Shown: positions 1-17,308 of the stretch, piece by piece
Layout of the letters: every line of letters starts with the position of its first letter
Position numbering within the stretch: the first letter of the stretch is position 1
DNA from: Brugia malayi
Taxonomy: Eukaryota; Nematoda; Chromadorea; Rhabditida; Onchocercidae
Assembly: GCF_000002995.4 (NCBI RefSeq)
Contig: NW_025062477.1
Span: 12,196,696 to 12,260,695 of the forward strand
DNA length: 64,000 bases
Reading direction: 5' to 3'
Made by a program: the position numbers and the translations under genes
Notes under the pieces: generated by a model
The model's database searches: none
What the model was told of the DNA's origin: nothing
The model's input: the letters and a program-made list of their open reading frames with translations, nothing else

Positions 1-13
1 AAAACTTAGTTAC

Positions 14-4170
<4,157 letters not shown>

Positions 4171-5765
4171 TTAAATATCATCAATTTCTTGTTCGGATTC
4201 TGAACTATAATCATTACGGAAATTACTTGTATCGACTGTTTGACGCATTGCCAACTGAATTAATGCCCGTATTTCCGGATCATCCGCAAGATCGATTGGA
4301 CGTTTTCGTTCATTATTTTGTATTGTAGTATTTGCACCATATTTCAGTAATACTTCAACACATTCCAAATGATTCTTCCATGCAGCCGCATGCAATGCTG
4401 TATCGCCAATTTTATTCTGCAAATCAAAATTGAAAAATATCATTTCTTCTTTTCGTTATAAAATTAATGAAGATGTTTTCATATTTTCTACTTCGGAATA
4501 ACTTCACCTGTGCTGAAATACATATACTGGGTATTGAGCATAATAATTTAACGACTGCGACATGACCACCATGACTCGACCAGTACAATGGTGTTGAACC
4601 AGATTTATCCAAACCGTTTACTGATACCTGAATAAACAAATATAATTTGAATACGAAATTTGAAATTTCATCTACTCAATCAACCTGAAACCCCTAAAAC
4701 TTTTTTGAACAAAATTTTTCATCATATCTTACAAAATTTCGGTCTACAAGGAGTAGTAAAGCACGGAAGAGAATTTTTATCTATACCAAATATAATCACG
4801 TATAATGAAGGAAATTTTGAATGAAATGGTATGATAACTAAAGATTTTATATTTTTCCTTCCGAATGTTAGCCTAAGATTGTTTGGAATATATGTTGATG
4901 TCATCTAATGGATCAATTCATAATTTTATTAATACTAAAAAAAAAAAAAAAGGAATTTACAAAAATATGAAATATTTTTGTTGAAATATATTTGTAAATA
5001 TGAAAAAAAAAGCATAACTTACCGCATTATCAAGGCATTCTCTAACATACTCTATATTTCCTCGTTTTGCTGCATCATGCAACGGATATTCAATATATTC
5101 TGCTGTCTTCACTATACAAACATTAAATCTCACAATTTTTTTCAAACGAAAAAAAATCTATCATTATTATTTCACAAGGACTAATCAATTTACGATCAAT
5201 GACATCTGAAGTTACCCAAAATATGATCTTTTTTTAAAAATTTTTCATTAAATTATGATCGGAAATCATTTATCAGCAATCATAATACAATGCTTTTCAG
5301 CAAAGATGTCAATCGTATAAGTTATCAAAATTAATTCATCATTTCAATACCAAGAATTGAAAATTCTTAAAACATTACAGCTCACAGTATTACATCTAAC
5401 AATGCACCAATAAAACTCACCGTAATTTGCTGGAATTAAACCTATTTGATTTCTGCAACGTGCTGGCCACCATTGTACATCATTACTGCTATCAGAAACA
5501 TATAGCAAATCACCTTCGCTGAATGATAATTCTTTGTCCTGAATAAATTTAAATGAGTTACAAAAGAAAACAAAAGAACTACAAAGAACATGAAACAATC
5601 TGAAAAAAAATAAAAAAAATAATGATTATAACTCTCTCATTTTGATTTACATATTTTGATAGATACTATATAACTAACATTTTGTGCTTTGTAATCATAC
5701 AAGGCTCGATAAACTGTTACTCGTCCAGGTTTAGGTGCAGGTTTTGGTGGCTTTGATTCAGTCAT
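4171..5765 (-). CDS. OSTF1: Osteoclast-stimulating factor 1-like protein (SH3 plus ankyrin repeats)
   Basis: Small cytoplasmic adaptor with one SH3 domain followed by ankyrin repeats. Exons on the minus strand: 5765-5679, 5538-5421, 5111-5023, 4627-4508 and 4416-4171. All phases agree and the total of 660 nt encodes 219 residues (human OSTF1 is 214). SH3 is at about residues 16-70, with ALYDY, a WW pair and the closing PANY. Ankyrin repeats follow at about 75-185: PLHDAAKRGN, GLDKSGSTPLYWSSHGGH and GDTALHAAAWKNHLECVEVL. The tail is acidic (YSSESEQEIDDI), as in the vertebrate protein. The start is the first ATG, followed by a proline-rich leader (KPPKPAPKPGR) typical of the family. In vertebrates it binds Src-related proteins; its worm role is not evident from sequence. 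Confidence 0.94.
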
Positions 5766-6665
5766 TGATTTTCGGGATAAATAAATTTGTGCATTAGATG
5801 ATTATCTAGAAATATTTATAGTGAAAAATTATTCGAAATTATGCATCATAAATTAGCTTCGTATTAATGAAATTCTTTTTTAAAATTGGAACAATGCAGG
5901 ATAAATAGGAAAATTTGATTAATTAATCGTCAAAATGATACAGCACGGGAAATATTGTGTTAAAATTTTTTCTTATATAATGTTCCATTATCACTGCATC
6001 ATTTAATATTCATCTGATATATTAGTACTTCCATTGTTTTGTGCCTAGAAACAATCGAAATTTCGTTGAGAAATTCTGCAGAAGAAATCTATCATTCACT
6101 CTGTCATCAGCATGTCATACATCATTATAAGAAATCCAAAGAGAATTCTCTAGAAAAGTTTATTTCTTTATTATTATTCTCTCCTTCATTATGAATATTT
6201 CCTTGCATAGGATGGTAACTATCATTAAACAGTAATCAGTAAGCCCTACAATTAATAATGTAAACTTTATGACATATTTATGTAATTTTTTTTTTTTTTA
6301 CTTCTCACCCACTAATAAATAGCTTTAAAAAAAATAGCTTCTAAATAGCGCATAACAAAAAACCAATAAATAACAAATCTTAGGAAGAGTCCCGAATTAT
6401 GACAAAATGTAATATTTAAAATTGATTATTTTTTTAGTTTGATTATCTATTTACACCGTGACATCTACTAAGTAAATAAAAATTATAGGAAAAAAAAGTC
6501 ATACAAGAATCTGCTAACGTTTTTAAATCAGATATATTGAAATTGAACAACAAAATAATCAATTATTTATGTACTTAACATGATAATGACATAGGGAAGC
6601 AGCCTAAAAATTTGAACAAAAAGAAAAAAACTATCACTGTTTATGATGATAATAAACATAATTGT
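5766..6665. other. Intergenic region between NDUFB9 and OSTF1
   Basis: A 900-bp AT-rich spacer between two genes of the same strand. It should hold the 3' UTR of the NDUFB9-like gene and the promoter of the OSTF1-like gene. No open frame, repeat or RNA gene is visible. The spacing is larger than the roughly 100-300 bp common in nematode operons, so an operon is not supported. Confidence 0.5.
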
Positions 6666-8683
6666 TTATTTTTGTTTAACTTCTTCCGCGGATTCAGGTA
6701 ATTCAGTTTGAATTTTAGCCAATTCATCATCCCATTCTTTCTCAATTTTAGACCACTGAGCAAGCAACTCTTTCTTTCTTTGCTCACGTCGATTGAAGTA
6801 GTAAGGAAATTGCTCACGTTCAACATTTGTCCACGTTGTACTATCAAGCATCTGCAAAACGTAAAGGAAAAATGCCGCAAGGTTTATTGTAAATTTCTAA
6901 TCTAACACAGGAAGATAACTTATGCAAATATCTCATTACTAAATGTTTATTAAGTGATACAAACAAGAAATTATCAACGACTGTTAATTGTTGAGAACAA
7001 GAAATGCATAAATTCTATTTTTTATTCAAAAAAAAATTTTTGCTTAAAACTTCCACAAGGTTCAGATGGATATTAACCTATTCAAATACAAATTCCTGAA
7101 AATTTTAAGCATGTTAATTGATAGATTTCAAATACTTTGATAGATGATTGGTACGAAAAAACGAATATCTTTTTCGACGAATATCTACTAAGTGATAATA
7201 TTCTGTTATCCAAATATGTATAGATGGAATAATCGGATGATCTTTTCTTATAAAAGTCCATAAAGTACCATACTGATTTGAATTTGAAAATGTGAAACTT
7301 ACCGCATCAGGCATATTATGCGTATCACGATTATATGCCGCACCACCGATATCTGAGGCAACTGTAAAATGGAAAAAAATTTTTCCAGTTGTTTAGAAAT
7401 TATTCTTTATAGCATTCACAATTAATCTAATATCGCAAAATTCTCAATAATTTGCTGCAATTTAATAAGTTTTATTGCCTCCAAAAATTTAAATTACTAC
7501 AGTTTAGCGCAGATCGACACAAAATTACAGCGCTAATTTAGTAATCTCAATCACTCATATAATTTAATAAAATCCAGTTGAATCAGCTAAGTGTTCAACT
7601 AATATACCATCCCTACTGGCAACGATGATTTTATAGCCCTTTCTTACTCTTGCAATTTAAGACTATCAGTAGCACAACTAATTCCATATGATAAGGAAAA
7701 AAAATATTAAAAAAATCAAATAATTTAATATGCAAAGATTAGTTGACACTGACATTTATTCACCCAACAGAGTCAAAATATTACTAAGGAATAAACAAAA
7801 AGTTATCATTCATTTTTATGAGCCAATCTGGACATAATTCTAATAAAGACATTCATTATAAAAACAAAAGGAAAACTTACAACGAAAAGTGGTCCAATGC
7901 TTCCGTTCCCATACTTGACGACAACCATCCAAATATATCAATCGAGCTTTGTCAGGATCACTTTCTTCCTTGTACGCATCAAAACGAGCTCGCATTATTA
8001 CCTTTTGGTAACGAGCTTCCAAACTGAAAATTCAAAAGATTATTCGAAAAAAGTATGCAAAAAAAAAAGCTGTAAATCTAATTTTTCTTTTCTAGAGCAA
8101 ACAAAAAAAGATTTATGTGGAGTAAAAGAAAAGTATAAAATGATTCAGCCTGCTACTCTTAATTTTTTTTTTAAATTTTGAAAATAATTTTTCTTTGAAG
8201 AGAAGAAATTTGCTCCGTACTGTCCCAAGTTTTAAAGAGAATGATAATTTTAAATAAAAATTTATGACAGAAAGAAATATTTTCAAATCGAAATTAAATA
8301 GCTTATAGTGATAGAGTTAATTGGAATTAAAAAGTATTTCCTGCAGAAAAATATTCTTTTTTTTTTCTTTTTTTTTTTGGCGCAATAATGTCTCACTTAT
8401 TGATCGGAAAGAATTTACAATAAATCACTTAAATTCATAGTTATGCTCAACTCTATCACCATCAGCTGAAGTAAGTTCACACAAATTTCTTTCAATTAAT
8501 TTATGCCATTATATTAACATATCAAATTTAACTCTTCTCATATCAATCAAATTAGAAAGAATAAAAAACTTACACATCCATGCCATAATAACCATCTACT
8601 TCACGCATAGCCCGTTTGAATAATCGACATACTTTCTGGCGATGTGATAATGCTTTACTGAACATCCAAGATGGTGATTCCAT
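6666..8683 (-). CDS. NDUFB9: NADH dehydrogenase (ubiquinone) 1 beta subcomplex subunit 9 (LYR-type)
   Basis: Accessory subunit of mitochondrial complex I, of the LYR-motif family that binds the mitochondrial acyl carrier protein. Exons on the minus strand: 8683-8574, 8023-7881, 7361-7303 and 6851-6666. Phases agree and the 498 nt encode 165 residues (human 179). The N-terminal HRQKVCRLFKRAMREVDGYY corresponds to the family LYR helix, with L-F-K at 21-23 in place of L-Y-R/K. The middle reads VIMRARFDAYKEESD, and the C-terminal half contains FPYYFNRREQRKKELLAQW, matching the human DYFAKREQWKK region. No cleavable presequence is obvious, as expected for this subunit. The start codon is the only ATG upstream of the LYR region in the exon. 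Confidence 0.93.
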
Positions 8684-8722
8684 AATAATAAAACTGATAA
8701 ACCAATTATCTCGCTACTTTCT

Positions 8723-8728
<6 letters not shown>

Positions 8729-8780
<52 letters not shown>
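8729..8780. repeat. (AT)n microsatellite
   Basis: About 25 uninterrupted AT dinucleotides, lying about 45 bp upstream of the NDUFB9-like start codon, so within or next to its promoter or 5' UTR. A 24-base poly-A tract follows at about 8813-8836. Confidence 0.95.
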
Positions 8781-8782
<2 letters not shown>

Positions 8783-8836
8783 TTCTGAAATATTAAAAAA
8801 ACCTATCGCTCAAAAAAAAAAAAAAAAAAAAAAAAA

Positions 8837-10049
8837 CAAATATAATAGCATTTCATTTTCATCACTGAATGGATGGATTACATTATATAGAAATTCATAC
8901 TGTACAATGTTATCTAAAGCATAATAAATATTACTGTATACTTTCTGATACCGTATTCTTGCAAAAAGTGCAAATTTTCATCTACTGTATTGAACAAAAT
9001 ATCATATAGAATACTGTTTGTGCATAAATGAATATTACATATACACTATATAATATTGGAAAATATCATTTATCAATTATTACTGTACAATATTATTTGC
9101 TATTACTGTATAATATTACTCGGTATTACTGTATAATATCATATATACACTAAATAATGTGGGAAAAAAATACAAAAATACTAATATAATGTATAATATA
9201 TAACAAATAACAAACAATATTATAAGTATATTAAATGCTATCAACCGAAAAAAAATACTTTTACAGTAATTAAATTTATAATAATGTCCGGAAATTATAA
9301 TCATCACTACAACCTGACGTAATATTTTTTTATAAAACAAATGGAAGAAAAAAATAAAAATGACATATGAAACTAATTAAAGGACAAAAAAAAAAAAAAT
9401 ACAAAGATACTAAAATTATATCATTCTATGCAATTCCTATTAATTTATATCTTATGCAAAATTTTTCATAACTACATATTTTCAAAATTCTTATTCCATT
9501 TTTTTTATCACTCATATCTTTTCATATTTTTTTTAGAAAAATCAACAATCTTTCTAGCTGATCATGGGAATATTCCATATCTTTTTCTCCAATCTCCATC
9601 AACTAATTAATTAATTAATTTTCATCTTTTTTTCTAATTTCCACTAATTAATTAACTTCAAATCTTTAATTAACTTCTTTTTACATCAATTAACCATTTC
9701 CTTTCTAATTTTTACTAAATTATTCTTTTATTACACATTACATTTGCGCCCAGACACTATTACATTATCAGCTATTCAGCACCTAATATCATATCATAGC
9801 CATCCTATTAAGTTTGAAAAGAAAAAATAGAATGTGTAAAAGAAATGGAATAAAAATAGGATACAAATGAAATAAAAAAAAACGTGAAATATAAAAAAGT
9901 GGAACATAAAAATGGAATGGAATACGGAATACAATTCCGGAAATCTCACCGAACATTTTGGTATAAGCCGCGAAATGTGCAACTCCGACCAAATGTTAGT
10001 GATAATGTGAAATTGATAATCTCGAACTTTGAATTATATGTGGGATTGA
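8837..10049. other. Intergenic region with degenerate short repeats
   Basis: No gene is supported. From about 8900 to 9145 the words TACTGTATAAT and TACTGTACAAT recur many times in imperfect copies, clearest at 9076-9142. A small GC-richer island at 9946-9992 is described among the findings. The remainder is AT-rich with long homopolymer runs. Confidence 0.5.
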
Positions 10050-10480
10050 AATTAGTAGTTATTCTGATTTCGACAAATTATTGTAACGAAATTAACACAT
10101 TATTAGTTTCAATTAATGCATTATTGATTTTGATTAATTTTTTACAAATTTCAGTTAATTTATTATTAATTTCAATTAATTTATTACTAATCTCGATTAA
10201 TGCATTATTGATTGGGAGATACATTTCAAATTGTGAATTTCAATTAATTCATTATTAATTCCGATTCGTTCATTATTAATTTCAATTAATGCATCAGTAG
10301 TTCTGCGATTAGTGTCTTATCGATTTCAGTTAATGCATTAGTAATTTCAGTTTATGCGTCGGTAATTCGGGGATCTATTTTAAGTGCAATTATAAATTTT
10401 AATGAATTATTAATTTTAATTAATTCATCGCTTATTTTAATTAATGTATTATCACTCTCATTCAATGCATTATTGATTTG
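10050..10480. repeat. Degenerate tandem repeat of about 25-30 bp (ATTAATTTCAATTAATGCATT-like)
   Basis: Some 13-15 imperfect copies of a unit of roughly 25-30 bases run across this stretch. Each contains a short palindromic core around AATTAATGCATTA or AATTAATTTATTA, followed by TTGATTTC or TTAATTTCA. The plus-strand open frame 9884-10258 is only a reading of this repeat and is not called as a gene. Confidence 0.75.
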
Positions 10481-13431
10481 ATATTTTCACTTTACAGCCA
10501 TTATATTAGGTGTTATTGAGCTTAACATTTCCACAGTTTTTAATTGTAAGTTATATAATTTGCAAATACGAAACAGATAAAAATACGAAAAGCTGACTGA
10601 TAATAACAAGATACGAGTTTGCTGCTATTATGTCTAAGCGGGGAAGAATTTTAAGATCTTAGTGATATTTGAGTCATTAACAAAGAAAAAGGCAATATCA
10701 CTTACTCTTGATCAGCACTTTCAACAGGAACTGTTCATCAGAAGCTGAAGACTGTTCTACTGCAATAAAGCCATGTTTTGATAGTGGATCTGACAAAAGG
10801 AATTCCACAGATGAAGAATCATAAATAAAAGCAATTCAGGAAAGACAGATATCTCGGGTTGGTAGTAGTATTTGGTTAGTATTGTATTTTATATTCTAGA
10901 AATGCTTATAAAAGCAGTAATTGGGAAAATTATTGGATTAGTTTGTATGGATTTTGCATTGTATAATTTTATAAAGTTTAGTAGCAAACTCGAGAGTAGA
11001 TGGTATAGAATATGCACTAAAAGTTGCCAATTTCCTTACCTCTTAAACTAAAACATAGGTATTACTCTTGTTTCTTGTCATCTTTAAGCTTTTCTTGATT
11101 CTTTTATTTTTAGTATCAACGAATCTAGCACATACACATCAATCATATCTTTTACTGTCGCAAATAAAGCTTGATAAGAATACAAATTTATTACCCAATT
11201 AGATAGTAACTCTATCAAAGCCTTATAAGTGCTAATATTTACATTAGTCAGTTATTTACTACCTTAAATATAAGATTGAATATAATAAATACAGAAATTG
11301 TAGAAAATATGTGCTGCATAGGCTTTTAGAGTTAAAATATTTGCAGTAATTTATAGTGAAGAAATCATAATGATTAGCTGTAAGAAAGACTGACAAAAAA
11401 ATAAAGACAAAAATAAAGAAACTTGATTTTACTTCCTATAGTTTTCAAGAGTTCCGCAGGGTGAAGGAATTTATGAAAAAAAAAAAAAAGTGGTTGGAAT
11501 AATCAAAAGTACAATAAGAAAAGCCAAAGATCGGTAAAAAGTTGCTATGGGAAAGAGAATTAATTAATAATATTAATAGAACATATTAAATACTCGTTTC
11601 GCTAGCTTATGTAAATTTTGAAGATTGTTTAATCATACACTCAATTCATTTCATTTAACCTAAATGCTTCCCTCAATGTTTCAATCTTTAACGATAATAA
11701 CGTGGAAGAATTTTCTTCACAGAAATCAAATACCAAAGAGAAATTTATTAAGTATTGGTTAAATACTCGCAAAGCTTTAGGTACATATTGAAATACATTG
11801 GAGAAATGAGTATTTGACTTTCGAGGAGCTTTCGAGAAAGAATCCAAAAGCGAACATTCTTTTCCAAGAAATTTAATAACAAGAATTCTCGATGAGGATG
11901 AGATTGTGCTAGTCAATGAATCAGAAATTTCCCGTGATATGTGGAAACTAGCTAGAATAAAAAAGAATTTAAAAAAAGAAAGGATGGAAAAGTAAGAAAT
12001 ATCTCAGTGGAATTACCATAAGAAAAAAATCTCAGCTGATCTGTGAATATGCTATACTCACAAAAGAAATTCGATTTCTCAACCAACAGTATTCCACAAA
12101 TTAATTCAAAATATTGATGAACTCGACGAACTGGAAATGAAAAACTTAAAAAAAAAAAAAAAAACAAAGATATCCAACCATCTTAAATCTTGTAACTCTT
12201 TTAGATAGGATTGTTGCAAGGATAAGAAATAAGTCCTGTGAACCTCCAAATAACTTCAAATTATATGAAATAAAATTTCATTACCCTCATAAAACTTAGG
12301 ATTGTCTTATTTCATATAAGGAAAAAAAATCTTGCATTTATCTTTCTAATGAATTGTAAACGAGATTAACAGCTCTTTTTTGTTCGATTAATCTCTTTTG
12401 CAAATGAATTTTTTATTGTAAATTATATATTTCATTTATTAGCTATATAAGGAGGTCACGTAAGGTCACTTATGTTCAAGAGTGCATAGTTTTATCAACA
12501 ATCAAATACGATCGTTGACGCGCAATTCGTCATATCCAATTTCTTTTTTTAAATAATTTTTATTGATTGTATTTCGTTATCTCATATTCATAGAAAAATA
12601 TTATAAGTTTATTTGTGGTGTTAATTTATTTGTATTTTAATTATTAGCTAATAAATATTTTTGATGCATGTAATGTCAAGGAATCAAATGTTTATGCTTA
12701 ATTTTAGTTTTTTGCATCTTTTTTTAATTTATTTATATGCCAATTTTCCTCATAAACTCATCCTATTTTTAATTTCCTTTTCTCATTTTATTCTTTTTAT
12801 TAATTTGCTTTTTAAATTTCGAAAATTATTTACACACACAACACCGAAGTTTTGAGCATCTGTCAGGCAGTGTATACAATAATAATAATAATAATTAATG
12901 AATAATAAATAGCAACAATTAATAACAATAATAACATGCAATAAAAATGATAACAATTAGTAATAGTAATAAGAATAATAATAAAATAAATAAAAAATAA
13001 TAACATAATAATTGGCATTAACACTGCCATTGGTTTAATTTTTAATTTATATTCCATTTTTTCTCACAAATTCACTTCATTTTTAATTTGCTCCTCTCAT
13101 TTTATTCCTTTTATTAATTTGATTTTTGAATTTTAAAAATTATTTACTGCTGCAAGTGTTGAGCACATTTGATGAGTCATTGTGATCACAGGCGGATGTC
13201 AAATGTGTCATTTCATTTCTGTCATTTACGCGTTATGATGAATTCGTGCTGTTCGGACGTATTAAAAGTCTTCATTTATTTGCTTTTTACTAATTTTTTA
13301 TTTAATTGAAATATAAGTGCTCAGTTTTGTGTGCAAAATGACAGTGTTTTGCTTTTAAGAATGAAATTTCAGTGAAAATTGCTTAATGAATTAATTTCTG
13401 CTTCCGTTATACGTTCAATAATTATTTTAGA
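10481..13431. other. Intergenic region upstream of the F-box gene
   Basis: About 3 kb without a supportable gene. At 10600-12200 the base composition is less extreme and there are scattered open segments on both strands (for example minus 11641-11916, 91 codons), which suggest an old decayed element, but no domain is recognisable. 12600-13060 holds ATA/AAT-rich simple sequence. The more GC-balanced stretch at about 13150-13270 directly precedes the F-box gene and is the likeliest promoter area; no precise element can be named. Confidence 0.4.
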
Positions 13432-16400
13432 ATGGATGCAATAACAGAATCGCCTGGGCGATATCGGCCTGTGTCGCATAAATACGATACGATAGACGGA
13501 AGATATAAGTTTTTTGAGACGTAAGTTTTCTTGTGCTATTAAAAATGTTGGAAAGAGTTGTAAAATTCTCAGGAGTTTTAAGACTGTTATCTGCCACAAA
13601 ATCCACTCTCATCGAATATTAGACTGTACAAGACAGTTTTACTGGGTTCTTAGTCAATTTTAGGACTCGTGCTCATCGGATGCAAACATACTATCCATTG
13701 ATACAACTTGGTCATTCCTCTTATTCATCTGCACGACACAAGATCACTAGTCAGAAATCACAAGTAATCCATTTTTCTTATCGGTGCAAATTTCTGCTCT
13801 CTTTTTGTTTCACTCTTCAATAAAATATTAAATAGAAATTTTCCAGCCTTCGACCGGAAGTGAAATGGATATTAGTCAACTTGAAGCTGATTCAGATAGC
13901 AAGAAGGTGAATATTCGGAAGTTTTCATTATTATGGTGCATTGCAAACGATCCCAGTGAAAAGTCTTTCAGTCGTAAGTAATTTATTAAGGTAACAATTA
14001 ACGATTTGTCGAATGATATATTGTTGACAATATTTGCTTATTGCCATCCAATTGATTTGGTCCACTGTTTCTCTTTGGTTTGTCACCGTTGGAATTATCT
14101 GGCGAATCATTCTGCTTTTTTCACCGAAGTTCGGGTGTTAATTAACGATATTTCGTTGAAATATGGCAGTGTGAAAAAATTCTTCCGTAGAGTAAGTTTT
14201 GGCAAATGAATTTATGTCAAATAACGTATGATAATCAGTGAAGAAAGTATTTGCAGTTTATTGATCGTAATTAATCGAACTGTGAAGACAGTCTTATCAT
14301 CTTGATTTATGTCCTTTTCCTTCTGTTTCTTTTTATTTTTGTTAATTGATGAGTTAGTATGTTAATATGCATCCACTTTTTTATATGTTTTCAGACCTCA
14401 CAGTGTCTTCGAAAATTGTGTATTGATTGTTCTATGCCATTGCCATCCTCCAAAGTGAACGCATTATTCGAAATTTGTTTTCCTAATGTAATCCATCTCG
14501 ATATTGGCTCTTTTAAGGGTACAGATTAAAATCAAATTAAATCAAGAGAAATTATAGGAGTTGATTTTCTTAAAATTTCTTAAATCCATTCTAAAATCCA
14601 TTTTTTTTTTCTAAGAAGAAAAAAGCGCTTTTTTTCTGTTTCTGTTAAACGGTAATATTTTGCAGAAATGAATACTACATTGTTGAAAAAATTGTCAAGT
14701 AGTTTCCCGAATGTTAAAACATTGCATATGGAAAGAGTGGGAAAGGTATGACTTATATTTCATAAGGGGGGTGAAGTTATAAGTTTGAAAAAAATGACAA
14801 CTTTGATAAAGTGTCTCATTGACACCACTTTGAGTATCACAATTTTTAGTATTGCTATTGTTATGACTGTAAATATTTCACTGCTGTTTGTTTTGAGTAA
14901 TTAATGTTTCATTGCTTAACGTTGCAGTTCGAATTCCATTCACTAGTCGGTTTTGGTTTGGGAATAATGTCAGTAATGATTTGCTTATCTTATTTTTTAG
15001 AGTCCAAAGTGTGATAATGCAGACGAATGGAGAAATACGTTGGAAATGTTATTCGAAGATGAAAGCATTTTTCCGAAGGTGCAGAATTTTTTCTTTGGTG
15101 ACGTAAGGGCATACTGTCAGGAAAGTAATCCAAAATTGCCGGCTTGTAAACGTCCGCTGAATTTATTACATATTTACGACGGAGTAGCTGAGACTGAGTA
15201 AGTCTTTTTCTCTAAAATTCCTTAGTATAAATTACGCATTAAACGCCAATTTCCATCTTTTTTAAAAAACTATGTCATAGGTAGGTTGATTGTTGGTTGG
15301 TCGTTCAGGTTTAAGCTACTCCGTTCATTAGGTATTAAGGCCTGCTGTATTTTAATAATATTTAATAATATTGTGAACATATTTATTAATATTTCTTTTC
15401 TACTTTTTCTACTTTTCAGTTTCAGCAAGATTACAACCTCTCCGTGGAGGTCTACTCTTACCGAGCTTCATCTCGGATCTTATATTAGAAATGAACACAT
15501 TGAATACATTGGTCTTTTGCATAATTTGAAAGTATTTTCATGGGGTTTGAGCCTCTACACTTTTGATGAAGAGTTTGCGCATATAAAGGTAAGAAAAATG
15601 ATATTGCAATAGCATAAAAATATGAGAATAAATTAATGGTATATACGTTTAGGAATTTTATCGGATAAATTGATTGTCTCAGTGCACAGTGCTCATTCTG
15701 AGTTTACTTTGATCTGATGTTTTCGAAATTGAAAAAAGTTTTAATATTTCTGTATATTTCAATACAAGTATCGTAATGCATGATTTTGACTATCGATTTT
15801 ACAGGAGTCGTTATGAAATGTGAGTGAAATACTCTTTCGGTTTTCTAAACTATATGAATATTGCAGAAATTGTACAATTTGGAGGAGTTACGGGTATGGT
15901 TTGGCGGACAAGATTGTAATGTTTCGCCCGATGGGTTAATTGAATTATTCACTTTGCCAGAGAAGGAACCTGAAAAATCATTCCCATACAAACTTAGGCA
16001 TTTAGTAATGTCGAATTACTTGGAAGGCACAGTCGATCTGTTTAGAGTCATTGATCGGAAGTGAGTTAATTTTCTGTATGAACATATTTGTATATAAGGA
16101 AGGATAAATATACAATAGTAAATAGTTTATTTTATGGTTTTATATTACAATATGTTATAAATTGTTGCAGTTGTCCAAATTTGAAAACACTGGGTTTGCC
16201 ATTCAATGAATATTTAACGTTCAATGATGGAGTTATGCCTTTCATTGTTAGTAATTTCAAGTAAGTAAGTTCTTTTTTATAATCTCTTTATCAGAGTGCT
16301 CCTTTCCTGTTTTTTGTTAGTCCTTTTAACGTTCAAAGATTAAGCTGCAGTTCTTTCCGTTTCAGATGCTGTAAAGTTCTCTTGTATGGAAAGTTTAATA

Positions 16401-17281
16401 ATAATTGCAAGTATTTTTGTTTCAGGCATTTAGTTTTTCTGGATCTAAGCAATTTCGGGGATTGTTATAAAGACGAAGTCTGGAATAATCTAGATGACAA
16501 TGATTTGCCGGATTTGCGTCTTCTCATACTTCATACGAATGAAGTATCGTTAATCGAAAATAAACATAATATTGTTTCATCGAGAATATTGCTCAGAATT
16601 CGTCTGAATGATTTTTAATTTCAATTTTGATGAATATGTCGAACCATTTAATGGAAATAATTAGTGAAAAACTTTAAAAATTGTCGAATTGATGACAAGA
16701 AAATTTAACAAACTCTGAAAGATGTTATACCAACAAAGAGAAGAAATTGAAGTTTTAGCACTTTAACAGGTTTGTTGAGAATTATGCTGTTAATTTGACG
16801 GGCAAGTATAAAAATATTCCGAAAGTAATTTTCAGGTTAATATTGAAAATCTGCAACGCTTGAATTTGAAACGACCTAAACTATTAATTTCAACCAAACG
16901 GAATCATTTTATTAATTGGACCGAAACTGAGAATGGTTGTGTTTTCCACGATTCCTTTGATGGTGATATTAGAGCGATAGAGAATGATTTGCGTCAGATT
17001 GATGGGTTGCGTGATTTTACAATAAATTCGGGATTATCCATGTTAGTTCCTTTTATTATGATTTTAAAAATTTGAAAATTAAGTTTTCAATAATTGCCAC
17101 TTTTCACTTTTGTTTTTATTTGTTCTATTTCGTAAATTTTTCGATATTTTGTTATTCTCATCGATTTGCATTATATTTCAGCTGTGACAATGTTGATATG
17201 AACATTTTGGCACGTTCATCATCAGTTGATTTCTACACCGACCACAGAATATTGCCATTCACCAGTGACCATTCTATTTGA
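13432..17281 (+). CDS. F-box protein with leucine-rich-repeat-like C-terminal region
   Basis: Probable substrate-recognition subunit of an SCF ubiquitin ligase. Thirteen exons: 13432-13520, 13664-13763, 13847-13906, 13991-14191, 14395-14518, 14666-14745, 15001-15197, 15420-15588, 15867-16060, 16171-16260, 16426-16543, 16836-17041 and 17182-17281. All phases agree; 1728 nt encode 575 residues. The F-box starts at about residue 86: INDLSNDILLTIFAYCHPID, then LVHCFSLVCHRWN, the expected Skp1-binding pattern. The rest shows recurring leucine patterns (LTELHLGSYI, LRHLVMSNYL, LKTLGLPF, LVFLDLSNF, LQRLNLKRPKL), like degenerate leucine-rich repeats of FBXL proteins. The first 83 residues have no recognised domain. 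Exon 4 uses a weak acceptor (TTATTAAG), but upstream stops force it. Reading through the exon-11 donor would end the protein at 16618 instead. The specific substrate is unknown. Confidence 0.82.
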
Positions 17282-17302
17282 TTGTATAAAGGTCTATCTT
17301 TA

Positions 17303-17308
17303 AATAAA
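17303..17308 (+). terminator. Polyadenylation signal AATAAA of the F-box gene
   Basis: A canonical AATAAA hexamer 22 bases after the stop codon of the F-box gene. A 3' UTR this short is common in nematodes. Confidence 0.6.

Noticed and set aside
9884..10258. 124-codon plus-strand open frame
   Set aside because: Most of it is a translation of the degenerate 25-30 bp tandem repeat (ISINLLLISINALL-like).
11641..12167. Minus-strand open frames that might be a retroelement fragment
   Set aside because: No zinc knuckle, protease or polymerase motif could be recognised; reported only as possible decayed sequence in the gap.
16544..16618. End of the F-box protein at the stop at 16616-16618
   Set aside because: The frame is open to there, but a GTATCG donor at 16544 joins in phase to two further exons with LRR-like and coherent sequence ending at 17281; a shorter isoform remains possible.
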